Below, piece by piece: positions 1-8,011 of a DNA stretch of 20,924 nucleotides. Numbering within the stretch: the first letter of the stretch is position 1; each line of letters opens with the position of its first letter. The notes under the pieces are model-generated. The model did not search any database, was not told where the DNA came from, and saw nothing but the letters and a program-made list of their open reading frames with translations. Source of the DNA: Antarcticimicrobium sp033791545 (GTDB lineage: Bacteria; Pseudomonadota; Alphaproteobacteria; Rhodobacterales; Rhodobacteraceae). Location of the stretch: the NCBI GenBank assembly GCA_033791545.1, contig JASJGL010000005.1, forward strand, positions 1 to 20,924, written 5' to 3'. A program made the translations under genes and the position numbers.

Positions 1-342
1 GGGTGACAGCGAAACCATGAACAGGCCCAGCGCGAAGAAAGATGTGAAGATCAATCCGATGATGGCATCTTCACGCAGCTTGGTGCGCTGGTTCAAAAAT
101 AACATGGTGAGAGCGGCCAGGCCGCCGGAGAAAAACGCCCCGATCGAAAATGGCAACCCAAGCATATAGGCACCTGCGACGCCGGGAACGATAGCGTGGG
201 ACAGGGCATCGCCGATCAGCGACCAGCCCTTGAGCATCAGGTAGCAGGACAGGAAGGCGCAGACGCCGCCGACCAAAGACGACACCCACATGGCGTTGAA
301 CATATAGCCATAGGAAAACGGCTGCAGCAGGGTCTCGATCAC
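1..342 (-). CDS. sitC: Mn/Fe (Sit-type) ABC transporter permease, partial (3' end off the window)
   Basis: This is the membrane channel subunit of a metal ABC importer of the ZnuB/MntB/SitC family in the cytoplasmic membrane. The first about 114 residues are visible. They begin with a GTG whose last two bases are the first two of the ATPase gene's TGA stop (GTGA overlap), which fixes the start and indicates translational coupling. The segments YLMLKGWSLIGDALSHAIVP and LNQRTKLREDAIIGLIFTS are typical of the family: the coupling-helix region and the helix start that follows it. Several hydrophobic helices are evident. The gene is third in the order binding protein, ATPase, permease; a second permease gene (sitD) may follow beyond position 1. 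Metal specificity is inferred from the binding protein at 1414-2334. Confidence 0.88.
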   Translation of the reverse strand, partial: MIETLLQPFSYGYMFNAMWVSSLVGGVCAFLSCYLMLKGWSLIGDALSHAIVPGVAGAYMLGLPFSIGAFFSGGLAALTMLFLNQRTKLREDAIIGLIFTSFFALGLFMVSLSP

Positions 343-1316
343 GAGAAATCCCCCTTCTTGTCGCCGTCCTGTTCCGGGGCGTCGGAATGGCCGGTGCCGC
401 GCAGCGTGGCGTCAACGGCGGGCGAAGGAGAGCGTTTTTCGCCGTATTGCACGAAGGGACGTTCGTCATCGGTGATGATGCGCAGTTCGCGGGTGTCACC
501 CTCGTCGTGGTGAAGAGCGTCGCCGCCAAGGGTGAAATGGCGCAGCACACCGCCGAACGCCGTTTCAAGGTTCTCGTGCGTAAAGGTGGTTTCGGTCGGA
601 CCATAGGCAAGAACCGTGCCTTTCACGAGCACGGTACGATCACAGAATTCCGGCACCGAGCCAAGGTTGTGGGTCGAAACCAACATGACCCGGCCCTCGT
701 CTTTCAACTCGCGCAACAGCGCGATGATCTTTTCTTCGGTCTTGACGTCGACGCCGGTAAAGGGCTCGTCCAGCAGGATCACCTGGCCGTCCTGCGCGAT
801 GGACCGCGCGAGGAACACGCGCTTGCGTTGCCCGCCCGACAGCTCGCCGATCTGACGCTTGCGAAACTCCGACATGCCGACCCGACCAAGGGCAGCCTCG
901 ACGGCATCGTGATCGGTGCGCGCGGCACGGCGCAGAAACCCCATGTGCCCGTATCTGCCCATCATCACGACATCTTCGACCAACACGGGAAAGGCCCAGT
1001 CGACCTCTTCGGCTTGCGGCACATAGGCCACCAGGTTGCTCGCCAGCGCCTCCTTGATCGACTTGCCCAGCAGTTTGATCTCTCCGCGTGCCGTGGGCAC
1101 AAACCCCATGATCGCCTTGAACAGGGTCGACTTGCCCGCGCCATTCACGCCGACCAGCGCCGTGATCGTTCCGCGCGGGATCTCGAAACTGGCATCGTGC
1201 AGGGCGGTATGGCCATTGCGATAGGTAACCGTCACGTCGCGCGCCATGATGCCGCCCGCGGGGTCGCCATTGTCGGCGTCATGGAGACCAGGGGCTGGGT
1301 AACTATCAAGCATCAT
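339..1316 (-). CDS. sitB: Mn/Fe (Sit-type) ABC transporter ATP-binding protein
   Basis: This is the cytoplasmic ATPase that powers the metal importer. Walker A GVNGAGKST is at residues 56-64, the Q-loop Gln near 101, the signature LSGGQ at 159-163, Walker B VILLDE at 179-184 and the switch His near 216. The start ATG sits behind AAGGA with a 4-5 base gap, and a second ATG follows at once. The gene lies 97 bases after sitA and overlaps sitC by four bases, so one operon is likely. At 325 aa it is longer than the usual 250-290. It has about 24 extra N-terminal residues and a charged, low-complexity C-terminal tail of about 65 residues (HH, DE, KKGD) beyond the conserved ATPase fold. The role of that tail is unknown. 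Assignment to the Sit/Mnt/Znu class is strong; Mn or Fe rather than Zn is inferred from the partner binding protein. Confidence 0.93.
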   Translation of the reverse strand: MMLDSYPAPGLHDADNGDPAGGIMARDVTVTYRNGHTALHDASFEIPRGTITALVGVNGAGKSTLFKAIMGFVPTARGEIKLLGKSIKEALASNLVAYVPQAEEVDWAFPVLVEDVVMMGRYGHMGFLRRAARTDHDAVEAALGRVGMSEFRKRQIGELSGGQRKRVFLARSIAQDGQVILLDEPFTGVDVKTEEKIIALLRELKDEGRVMLVSTHNLGSVPEFCDRTVLVKGTVLAYGPTETTFTHENLETAFGGVLRHFTLGGDALHHDEGDTRELRIITDDERPFVQYGEKRSPSPAVDATLRGTGHSDAPEQDGDKKGDFS

Positions 1317-1413
1317 TGAATCCTTACGGCGAGGGGGGCGACTATCGGGACGCAGATTGATTGCCGCGCAGAGCGACCGCGACGATCAAAGGGATCGAAC
1401 ATATTCGTCCCGA

Positions 1414-2334
1414 TCAGTTCGAGTGCGGCGCCATGGCGTCCGCGATGGTCTGGGCATCAACGCGCAGCAGATCGAGATAGGTCGGCACCGGGCCATCGGC
1501 CTCGGTCAGGCTGTCGACGTAAAGCATACCACCATAGACGGCACCTGTTTCGCGCGCGACCTGTTTGGCCGGGGCCTGATTGACGGTGCTTTCACAGAAC
1601 ACGGCGGAAATGTCATTCGCGCGGACCGTATCGATAACGCCGCGCACCTGCTGCGGCGTGCCGGTCTGGTCGGCGTTGATGGGCCAAAGATAAGCCTCGC
1701 GCAGCCCGAAATCCCGGGCGAGATAGCTGAACGCCCCTTCGCAGGTCACCAGCCAGCGGTTCGCCTCGGGAACCGCCTGAATGCGGTCGCGCAAGGGCCC
1801 CACCGTGTCGCGGATCCGCTGCTTATAGGCTTCGGCGTTGGCGGCGTAGATTTCCGCGCTGTCGGGATCATGTTCGGACAGGGCGTCACGAATGTTGTCG
1901 ACATAGGTGATCGCATTGTCGAGCCCCATCCAGCCATGCGGGTTCGGCAGCCCCTCATAGTCGCCTTGGGCGATCGAAATGGGCTCGATCCCCTCGGTCA
2001 GGATCGCGGACGGCATGTCGCCCAGATTGTCGATGAACTGTTCGAACCAGCGTTCAAGGTTCAGACCGTTGTACAGGATCAGATCGGCATCAGAGGCGCG
2101 CACGATGTCCCGCGGTGTTGGCTCATAGCCGTGAATTTCCGCACCCGGCTTGGTGATGGAGACTACCTCAGCCTCATCTCCCGCGACGTTCTGCGCCATG
2201 TCTTGCAGGATCGTAAAGGTTGTCACGACCTTGAAAGCCCCCTCCCCGCCTTGGGCGCTGGCCTGAAGGGCGAACAAAGATGTCGATGCGATCATCAAAG
2301 ACAGGGCAATGGATCGTAGGGACGAAGGAGGCAT
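1414..2334 (-). CDS. sitA: Mn/Fe ABC transporter periplasmic metal-binding lipoprotein-like protein (cluster A-I)
   Basis: This is the periplasmic metal-binding component of the SitABC importer (SitA/MntC/YfeA family). With the start at 2334 (MPPSSLRSIALSLM) the protein has 306 aa and a clean signal peptide ending near ALQASA. The longer frame opening at 2388 would place its start codon inside an operator-like repeat and precede the signal peptide with non-hydrophobic residues, so it was rejected. The expected metal ligands are visible: His68 (EIHGYEP), His133 (NPHGW), Glu199 (TCEGAFSY) and Asp274 (YVDSL). The His-His-Glu-Asp set and the absence of a His-rich loop favour Mn(II)/Fe(II) over zinc. 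AGGA lies upstream of the chosen ATG. It is the first gene of the operon, and its promoter region carries two Fur/Mur-like boxes, so repression by Mn or Fe is likely. No lipobox was seen. Confidence 0.92.
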   Translation of the reverse strand: MPPSSLRSIALSLMIASTSLFALQASAQGGEGAFKVVTTFTILQDMAQNVAGDEAEVVSITKPGAEIHGYEPTPRDIVRASDADLILYNGLNLERWFEQFIDNLGDMPSAILTEGIEPISIAQGDYEGLPNPHGWMGLDNAITYVDNIRDALSEHDPDSAEIYAANAEAYKQRIRDTVGPLRDRIQAVPEANRWLVTCEGAFSYLARDFGLREAYLWPINADQTGTPQQVRGVIDTVRANDISAVFCESTVNQAPAKQVARETGAVYGGMLYVDSLTEADGPVPTYLDLLRVDAQTIADAMAPHSN

Positions 2335-2370
2335 GCGAAATTCCTGCTTGGTTACGGTCCTGATGGTGTT

Positions 2371-2417
2371 AATGAGAATCGCTCGCAAAAGTCAATGCAA
2401 ATGAGAATTACTCGCAA
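2371..2417. promoter_or_regulatory. Pair of Fur-family (Mur/Fur/Irr-like) operator boxes upstream of sitA
   Basis: Two 18-base sequences lie 29 bases apart, AATGAGAATCGCTCGCAA (2371-2388) and AATGAGAATTACTCGCAA (2400-2417), identical at 16 of 18 positions. Each contains a GAG...CTC dyad and the TGAGAAT half typical of Fur-family sites. The second is preceded by TGCA, giving TGCAAATGAGAAT. They sit 37-83 bases before the sitA start codon, where a promoter operator would lie. A manganese-responsive Fur homologue (Mur), which controls sit operons in many alphaproteobacteria, is the likeliest ligand; this is inference from position and motif. Confidence 0.6.
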
Positions 2418-2541
2418 TAATTTCCCCGTCGCGGGCTGAAACGCGCGGATCACAAAGCGAAATTCCCGGTTTTCCGGTCAAGAACGGTGATTTCACGCGA
2501 CAGCTCGCGCAGCCCCCTTCTTCTTCGATCTTCATTTTCGG

Positions 2542-2555
2542 CCCGGAATACCGGG
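2542..2555. terminator. Weak hairpin after the 7TM histidine kinase gene
   Basis: A 5-bp GC stem (CCCGG/CCGGG) with loop AATA lies about 20 bases past the kinase stop codon, between it and the sit promoter. There is no T-run, so termination here is only a possibility. Confidence 0.2.
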
Positions 2556-2576
2556 TAAGTTTGATGTCCGGTAAGC

Positions 2577-4370
2577 TTAAAGCGCGCGCACTGAAAACGG
2601 GATGTCGATGTGGAACGTGGTGCCTTCACCAAGGCGGCTTTCATATGAAATGGCGCCCCCCATCCGCTCGATCAAAAGCTTGGCGATATGCATCCCCAGA
2701 CCGGAGCCCCCGGACGCCCGTGTCGATGAGCTGTCGACCTGATTGAACCGCCCGAAAACCTGATCCTCGGCGTTTTCCGGAATGCCAATTCCGCTGTCTT
2801 GAATGGACATTCTCAGCTGTGTCCCGATCACCTGGACTGAGCATACGACATGCCCGCCTTCGGGCGAGAACTTCACCGCGTTTGAAAGCACGTTCCCAAC
2901 CACCTGCTTCAAACGGTACGGGTCCGTATGGACTTGAGCCTGCACGTCGTTTGTGACGAGTGAGAGCCGGACCTTGGACTTGGCGGCATGGCCCTCGTGT
3001 TCCTCCATGGTTTCGCGCAAGAAGTCGATCAGGTCCAGATCCTGAAGTTTGAACCTGACCGCATTCAGATCAAGCTTTTGCAGATCGAGAACGTCGTCGA
3101 TCAGCCGCTGCAACCTGACACTGTTCTTCTGTGCGATGTTCAGCAGGTTTCTGACGGGATCGCTGACCTCCCCGACAACCCCATGCAGCACCAGATCCAA
3201 GCCCCCTTTCAAAGAGGTCATGGGAGTGCGCAGTTCATGGCTGATCACGGCCAGAAACTCGGTCTTTGCACGGTTGGCGGCCTCGGCATGAACCACCGCC
3301 TCACGCAGGGCTTCTGCCGAGTGCTCCCGTTCCGTGATGTCGACCAAGGACACCGTCCACCCCAAAAGATTGCGCGTCGTCTGGATCGGGCTTTCGATCG
3401 GAAGCACGCGCGGGTCATAGATACGCTCGCCGAAGCTGATCGGTTCCGTGCAGCCAAGCTCCCCCGTCGCCGCGAGAGAGCGCAACATCGGACCGATCTT
3501 ATCCAGCCCGCCAAGCCCTTGGCCACGCTCTGGCATCTTGTCCTCAAACAAAGCGCTTGCCGCAGAATTTGCTCCAGTAAACTGACCAGCGGCATCCATG
3601 ATGATCACCGGATCGTGGGTGGCGTAGAACAGCAAATCCCGCCCCAACGCCTCGGTGTCCATCATCCTGTTGTCAGAAAGCAGCCAACTGAAGGCGAGGA
3701 ACGCGGCGCCAAACATGAAGGGGGTCGGATCGAACCCGAGAATGGTGATCCCCCAGCCAACATAGGCCACATTGGCCACCAAGGGGGCGACGGTAATGAT
3801 CGCCAGAACAGCCAGAAAAGGCCGGATGTTCTTTTCAGCCTTCAGGATCGCATAGGCAAGCACACCCAAGGTGGCCAGCACAAAGATGTATAGCCCCGCG
3901 GCAACGACATAGAACAGGGCCTCATGATCAAAGTCGACGAACGTACGTGTCGCGTCGTGCACAAGATGGGTGTCCGTGCCGTACAGCAGATGATGCTGCC
4001 CGTTCGTGAAAGCGATCAGGCTGACCAGAACCGGGACACCCAAGAAGCAGAGCAGACGGATCTTTGTGTGACCGCCCTTGGGGTTCAGCGTATAGTCGAA
4101 CACGAAGAATGCCCAGGCGATCGGCAGCAAGGAAATCGCTGGCCAGGCCGCCAGCGACCAGCCGACCTTGCACGATAGCCCCTGTGAAGCGAAATCGAAC
4201 ATGACGGCAAAGAGCCACCACAGCATCGCCACGAAGGCCACCACAAAGGCGCGTTTGCCGGCAAAGCGATGGTTGCGTATGACCCAGACCAGGACAAGCG
4301 CTCCGACCGCCCAAAGTGTGGCGATAGCGGCAGGCACGAAAGAGAATTCCAAACTCGTCAGGCAGGTCAT
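2577..4370 (-). CDS. Membrane sensor histidine kinase (7TM N-terminal domain, PAS, HisKA, HATPase)
   Basis: This is a 597-aa inner-membrane sensor kinase. Residues about 5-235 form seven hydrophobic helices resembling the HisKA_7TM N-terminal sensor domain. About 243-350 is a PAS domain (FYATHDPVIIMDAAGQF ... VDITERE). HisKA carries the phosphoacceptor His378 in VISHELRTP, and the catalytic domain follows with N-box NVLSNAVKFS (493-502), DSGIGIP (525-531) and GGSGLGM (554-560). All catalytic motifs are intact. There is no receiver domain, no HPt domain and no response regulator beside it, so its partner is elsewhere. It ends about 160 bases before the sit operon boxes on the same strand; a functional link to metal uptake is not shown. 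The ATG at 4370 has only a weak purine-rich ribosome site. It resembles the kinase at 8947-10386 in its catalytic core. The ligand is unknown. Confidence 0.9.
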   Translation of the reverse strand: MTCLTSLEFSFVPAAIATLWAVGALVLVWVIRNHRFAGKRAFVVAFVAMLWWLFAVMFDFASQGLSCKVGWSLAAWPAISLLPIAWAFFVFDYTLNPKGGHTKIRLLCFLGVPVLVSLIAFTNGQHHLLYGTDTHLVHDATRTFVDFDHEALFYVVAAGLYIFVLATLGVLAYAILKAEKNIRPFLAVLAIITVAPLVANVAYVGWGITILGFDPTPFMFGAAFLAFSWLLSDNRMMDTEALGRDLLFYATHDPVIIMDAAGQFTGANSAASALFEDKMPERGQGLGGLDKIGPMLRSLAATGELGCTEPISFGERIYDPRVLPIESPIQTTRNLLGWTVSLVDITEREHSAEALREAVVHAEAANRAKTEFLAVISHELRTPMTSLKGGLDLVLHGVVGEVSDPVRNLLNIAQKNSVRLQRLIDDVLDLQKLDLNAVRFKLQDLDLIDFLRETMEEHEGHAAKSKVRLSLVTNDVQAQVHTDPYRLKQVVGNVLSNAVKFSPEGGHVVCSVQVIGTQLRMSIQDSGIGIPENAEDQVFGRFNQVDSSSTRASGGSGLGMHIAKLLIERMGGAISYESRLGEGTTFHIDIPFSVRAL

Positions 4371-5086
4371 GATCTACTCTTATAGGTCAGCGTTGCATGC
4401 CGCGCCGTGTCTGGGCAGGGCGGAATGAGTCTGAAGTTTCTTCATAGTAACACCCAAATCTATTCAAGTCGCACACAACACACCGCAACCCTTGCCTCAG
4501 CAACCTTCGCCACCGCGGAAATTGACCGTTAGAACATGTTGAAAAAAAGGCAAAACTGGGGAACCTACAAGTGTAAACCCACGGGGTCGCAACTTTTTGC
4601 ACTGCCCATTTTCGGGCAAGCGTGCTGTGACCTGCTCTCCTGAAAGCCCGCGTCTACGGCGGGAACTCGGGTCAGGTTTTGATCTTGATGGGACCTGTAA
4701 GCATTATCACGCCAAGGACCAACCCCAAATTTGGGACACTCTCGCGGCGCAAGTCTGCCAATGTCACCCGGCCCGATGATCTTCGGCGCGAGGTGTCGCC
4801 CCCCCCAACCAAGACCACCTGCGGCGAAAGGCAGCGGCACCGCACCCGAATAGGTAGCGACGATGCGCATTCCTCGCGCTACACTTTCATCAGATCAGAC
4901 TGCCAGAGCCGCACACCATCTGGAGACGCCCCATGGGAACCGATCCTGTCAGGCCCCCCCCCGCGCCGCCCTGTCGGAGCCACTCGCGATGCTCCGGGCC
5001 GACGGGCGATCAGGCTGCCCGCGCCGCAGGCAGCGCTTCAGGCAGCGCTGCAAGCCCGGGCCGGGATCCGGCGCGGGATCGGCAAG
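4371..5086. other. About 700-base region with no convincing gene
   Basis: This stretch separates the leftward kinase from the rightward TDT transporter. Reading frames cross it, including one continuous with the transporter frame from 4679, but their translations are arginine- and proline-rich, lack any recognisable domain and look like GC-driven open frames. The left part (about 4430-4620) is more AT-rich and probably holds the kinase promoter. A tandem 11-base repeat, CAGGCAGCGCT, occurs at 5027-5037 and 5039-5049. No tRNA, hairpin with a T-run or insertion-sequence end was recognised. It may contain decayed coding DNA or a long leader for the transporter. Confidence 0.4.
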
Positions 5087-6142
5087 ATGATCCGTATCCC
5101 GTTCAAATCCCTGATGGCGACGCAGGTGCGCACGTTGCTTCCGGCAAGCTTCGGCATGGTCATGGCGACGGGTATCGTCTCGCTTGCCTCCAGACAGATC
5201 GGCCTGAACCCCCTTGCGCTGCTCTTGTTCGCGATCGCCTGTGTCGCCTACGTGATACTCTGGATCTTCACGATTCTGAGGGTGGTTTACCATCCGCGCG
5301 CCATCTTTCTGGATCTGATCGACCATCTGCGCGGACCGGGGTTTTTCACCAAGGTCGCGGCGACCGGGATTCTGGGCAGCGAGGTGCTGTTGATGTTCGA
5401 GGCCGAAAGGATCGCCTTTGCCCTGTGGTTCTTTGCCGTCGGACTATGGCTTCTGCTCACCTATACGATCTTCACCGCCCTGACCGTGAAAGAGGAAAAG
5501 CCCCCGCTCGAAACCGGGATCAGCGGTGCCTGGCTTCTTGCGGTGGTGTCGACCCAGTCGATTGCCGTGCTCTCGGCGCTTCTGGCACCCCATATCGAAC
5601 AACCGCTGCGCCTTGATCTCAACTTCCTCGCCCTGTCGATGTGGCTTTGGGGCGGCATGCTTTACATCTGGATGATGTCGCTCATCTTCTACCGGTACAC
5701 ATTCTTCCGCTTTTCGCCCGGCGATCTTTCGCCCCCCTACTGGATCAACATGGGGGCAATGGCAATCTCGACGCTGGCGGGGTCGCTGCTGATCCGCAAT
5801 ACGAGCGATGCCTGGTTCCTGAACTCGATCGCGCCGTTTCTGAAGGGCTTTACCATCTTCTATTGGGCGACCGGAACATGGTGGATCCCGATGCTGTTGA
5901 TTCTCGGGGTCTGGCGCCACGTCTACAAACGCTTTCCATTCCGCTACGATCCCCTGTACTGGGGCGCGGTCTTTCCCATCGGCATGTACGCGGTCGCGAC
6001 CGAGGCCATGAGCGGCGCGCTCGACTTCGGGTTTCTTGCCCCACTAGCGCGGCTGTTCTCTTACGCCGCAATCGCCGCCTGGACCGTGACGTTCCTTGCC
6101 TTCCTGCGCGCGACATCGACCCGCTTTGGCGGGGCGCACTGA
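5087..6142 (+). CDS. TDT/SLAC1-TehA family transporter (tellurite-resistance/dicarboxylate type)
   Basis: This is a 351-aa integral membrane protein with about ten hydrophobic helices, of the tellurite-resistance/dicarboxylate transporter family that includes TehA, Mae1 and SLAC1 anion channels. The N-terminal signature SFGMVMATGIVSLAS (21-35) is diagnostic. FTIFYWATGTWWIPML (255-270) matches the later family region around the gating Phe of TehA. The frame is open further upstream to 4679, but that extension has no family similarity. The start at ATG 5087 (MIRIPFKSL) or nine codons later (MATQVRTLLP) puts the first family motif at the usual distance; the ribosome site is weak in both cases. 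It stands alone, convergent with the sulfotransferase gene 101 bases away. Likely cargo is an anion, sulfite, C4-dicarboxylate or tellurite-type compound; which one cannot be told from sequence. Confidence 0.85.
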   Translation: MIRIPFKSLMATQVRTLLPASFGMVMATGIVSLASRQIGLNPLALLLFAIACVAYVILWIFTILRVVYHPRAIFLDLIDHLRGPGFFTKVAATGILGSEVLLMFEAERIAFALWFFAVGLWLLLTYTIFTALTVKEEKPPLETGISGAWLLAVVSTQSIAVLSALLAPHIEQPLRLDLNFLALSMWLWGGMLYIWMMSLIFYRYTFFRFSPGDLSPPYWINMGAMAISTLAGSLLIRNTSDAWFLNSIAPFLKGFTIFYWATGTWWIPMLLILGVWRHVYKRFPFRYDPLYWGAVFPIGMYAVATEAMSGALDFGFLAPLARLFSYAAIAAWTVTFLAFLRATSTRFGGAH

Positions 6143-6243
6143 CCCCGGTAACAATCTTTCCGGTAACAGCGTTTGGAGCCAGCGCAGGTGCCGATTCGTG
6201 CATATCCGCTCACCGGCGTTCAAAGCCCTGTTTCAAACGTGGC

Positions 6244-7863
6244 TCAGATCACCCCGGCGGTCGTCAATGCCGAGGACAGCGGCGCAAGAGAGGTCTCGTA
6301 GCGTCGCCAGTCTTCGTCGCTGTTGCGATAGATCGGGCGGCGCACCTGTTCGGAACTCGCGGTCGAAACCTGCCCCTTGCCCTGTTCTGGCGTCAACCAA
6401 TCCGGCGACCACGTCAGACCGGTCGCCTCGGCCAGCGCCCGGGTGGTGCGCTCCGGCTCCGACACCAGAGCCGCATAGTCCAGATCAAAGATACGCCCCG
6501 GGCAAACCCTGCGCCAATGCGCCATCAGATCGCGGTGCAGCACCATGAACCGGGCGATGTCGGCGGGATCATAGACAAACCCGTTGCCCGCTCCGTTGAA
6601 TGCGTGGCGATACAGCGACCAGGCCACCGCCATCGGATCGCGGTTCAGATGCACGATCCGCGCCTCGGGAAGGGCCGCGCAGATATAGCCGATCCAGCGA
6701 AAGTTCAGCGGCATCTTGTCGATCATCACCGGCCGCCCGTCAGTATATTCTGCCAGCCCCGCCCGGATGTCCGCGCCCAGACCGACCAGATCGTCGGGAC
6801 GGATCGCCTTGGTCTCGCGCGCCATGATCGCGCGCAACAAGCGGCTGACAGCAGAGGACACCACGCTCAACTCGCCGCAGGGCTGAACGCCGTCGGCCCG
6901 GGCCAGAACCCGCTCGGTCAACGTGGTGCCAGTGCGCGGCAGCCCGGTGACGAAGATTGGGCGCGCCCCGGTGCCGCCCCCTGCCCCGGCAGAGGCCTCG
7001 ACAGATGCCGTAATTGGCGATGCGAACAACACCTTGCTCAAGGCATAGGGCCGCGCATCGGTCTTGAAGTCATATCCCAACGCCGCTTTGTTCATCCGGT
7101 TGCCCGTCACAAGATGCCCAAAGGCCTCATTGTACCGGCCCAGATCATCCAGCGCCTTGAACAGCGCGAAATGCAGCGGCACCACATCGGGATCGGCGGC
7201 ATCGAGCCCGGCAAGGCAGTCGCGCATCTGCGCCAGATGCGGCTCGTCCTCGGTATAGGTGATCACATGGGCGAGGTTTCGGTGCACACCGGCATCCCTT
7301 GGTGAAATATCGAGCGCGCGGCGGAAAAAGGTCGCAGCGGCGCTGCGCTCGCCCCGGGCGCGGGCAAGAATACCGAGGTTGTTGAGCGTTTCCGCGTCGG
7401 TTTCTGCATGACCCAGTGCCGCCTGAAAGCAGGCCCTGGAAGCATCTCCATGCCCCATCATGTACAAGGCACGGCCCTTGGCGTTCATCGCGCCGGGATG
7501 GTCGGGCAAATGCTCCAGCACCACCTCGGCCGCGCTCAGGGCTGCCGGCGCTAGCCCCATCTCCAACCGGCAGACAGCCAGCGCGAGGACCACCTCGGGC
7601 AAATCCGGCGCCAGTGCCGCAGCGACGCTCAGCCCGCGTTCGGCGTCAGCCCATTTGCCCGCCGACTGCGCCACCTGCGCGGACTTCAGCAATTCGGTCA
7701 CCGCAACCGGACGCAGCGCCGCCATCCCCTGCTGCGCCTTCTTGTTGGCCGGAAAGCGGTCAAGAACGCTTTGATACGCCTCCTGCGCCGTGATCCAATC
7801 ACGCGCCCTGGCCGCCTGACGCGCACGCGCAAGGATCTTTTCGATAGGCTGGCGCGGGGACAT
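6244..7863 (-). CDS. TPR-repeat sulfotransferase family protein
   Basis: This is a 539-aa cytoplasmic two-part protein. Residues about 15-260 are tetratricopeptide-like helical repeats (for example NNLGILARARGERSAAATFF around 161-180). Residues about 300-539 form a PAPS-dependent sulfotransferase fold: the 5'-phosphosulfate loop GLPRTGTTL is at 307-315, and the 3'-phosphate motif with Arg408 and Ser416 is in HLNRDPMAVAWSLYRH. The start ATG has AAGGAG seven bases upstream. It lies about 150 bases downstream of the acyl-homoserine-lactone synthase gene on the same strand, with a hairpin between them. TPR-sulfotransferases of this layout are frequent in alphaproteobacteria and their acceptors are mostly unknown; polysaccharide, protein or small-molecule sulfation are all possible. 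No signal peptide was seen. Confidence 0.9.
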   Translation of the reverse strand: MSPRQPIEKILARARQAARARDWITAQEAYQSVLDRFPANKKAQQGMAALRPVAVTELLKSAQVAQSAGKWADAERGLSVAAALAPDLPEVVLALAVCRLEMGLAPAALSAAEVVLEHLPDHPGAMNAKGRALYMMGHGDASRACFQAALGHAETDAETLNNLGILARARGERSAAATFFRRALDISPRDAGVHRNLAHVITYTEDEPHLAQMRDCLAGLDAADPDVVPLHFALFKALDDLGRYNEAFGHLVTGNRMNKAALGYDFKTDARPYALSKVLFASPITASVEASAGAGGGTGARPIFVTGLPRTGTTLTERVLARADGVQPCGELSVVSSAVSRLLRAIMARETKAIRPDDLVGLGADIRAGLAEYTDGRPVMIDKMPLNFRWIGYICAALPEARIVHLNRDPMAVAWSLYRHAFNGAGNGFVYDPADIARFMVLHRDLMAHWRRVCPGRIFDLDYAALVSEPERTTRALAEATGLTWSPDWLTPEQGKGQVSTASSEQVRRPIYRNSDEDWRRYETSLAPLSSALTTAGVI

Positions 7864-7984
7864 GGCGGCTCCTTCTACGGTGGTCGTGGAAACCGTAAAG
7901 GCTCTGCCGGTGGGGTCAATGCAGTTGCCCGTGCCGACAGAGCCGAGAGGTCACGCCTTCGGAAACAGACCACCCCTACTGCCA

Positions 7985-8003
7985 GCCGCCCCCTTTGGGC
8001 GGC
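7985..8003 (-). terminator. GC hairpin just after the AHL synthase gene
   Basis: A perfect 7-bp inverted repeat, GCCGCCC/GGGCGGC, with a 5-base loop starts about 9 bases past the synthase stop codon, between it and the sulfotransferase gene. There is no T-run, so it may only attenuate transcription or protect mRNA. Confidence 0.35.
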
Positions 8004-8011
8004 CCCGGCGC

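Noticed and set aside
387..1319. Long plus-strand frame opposite sitB
   Set aside because: It is the antisense of a gene with complete ABC ATPase motifs; its translation has no domain and no ribosome site.
1357..2319. Long plus-strand frame opposite sitA
   Set aside because: Antisense shadow of the binding-protein gene, typical of GC-rich DNA; the minus strand shows signal peptide and metal ligands.
4679..5086. N-terminal extension of the TDT transporter
   Set aside because: Open by chance: Arg/Pro-rich sequence with no similarity, and the family motif is at the right distance from ATG 5087.
5641..7305. 554-aa plus-strand frame across the transporter end and the sulfotransferase
   Set aside because: It spans two well-supported genes in other frames and shows no domain.
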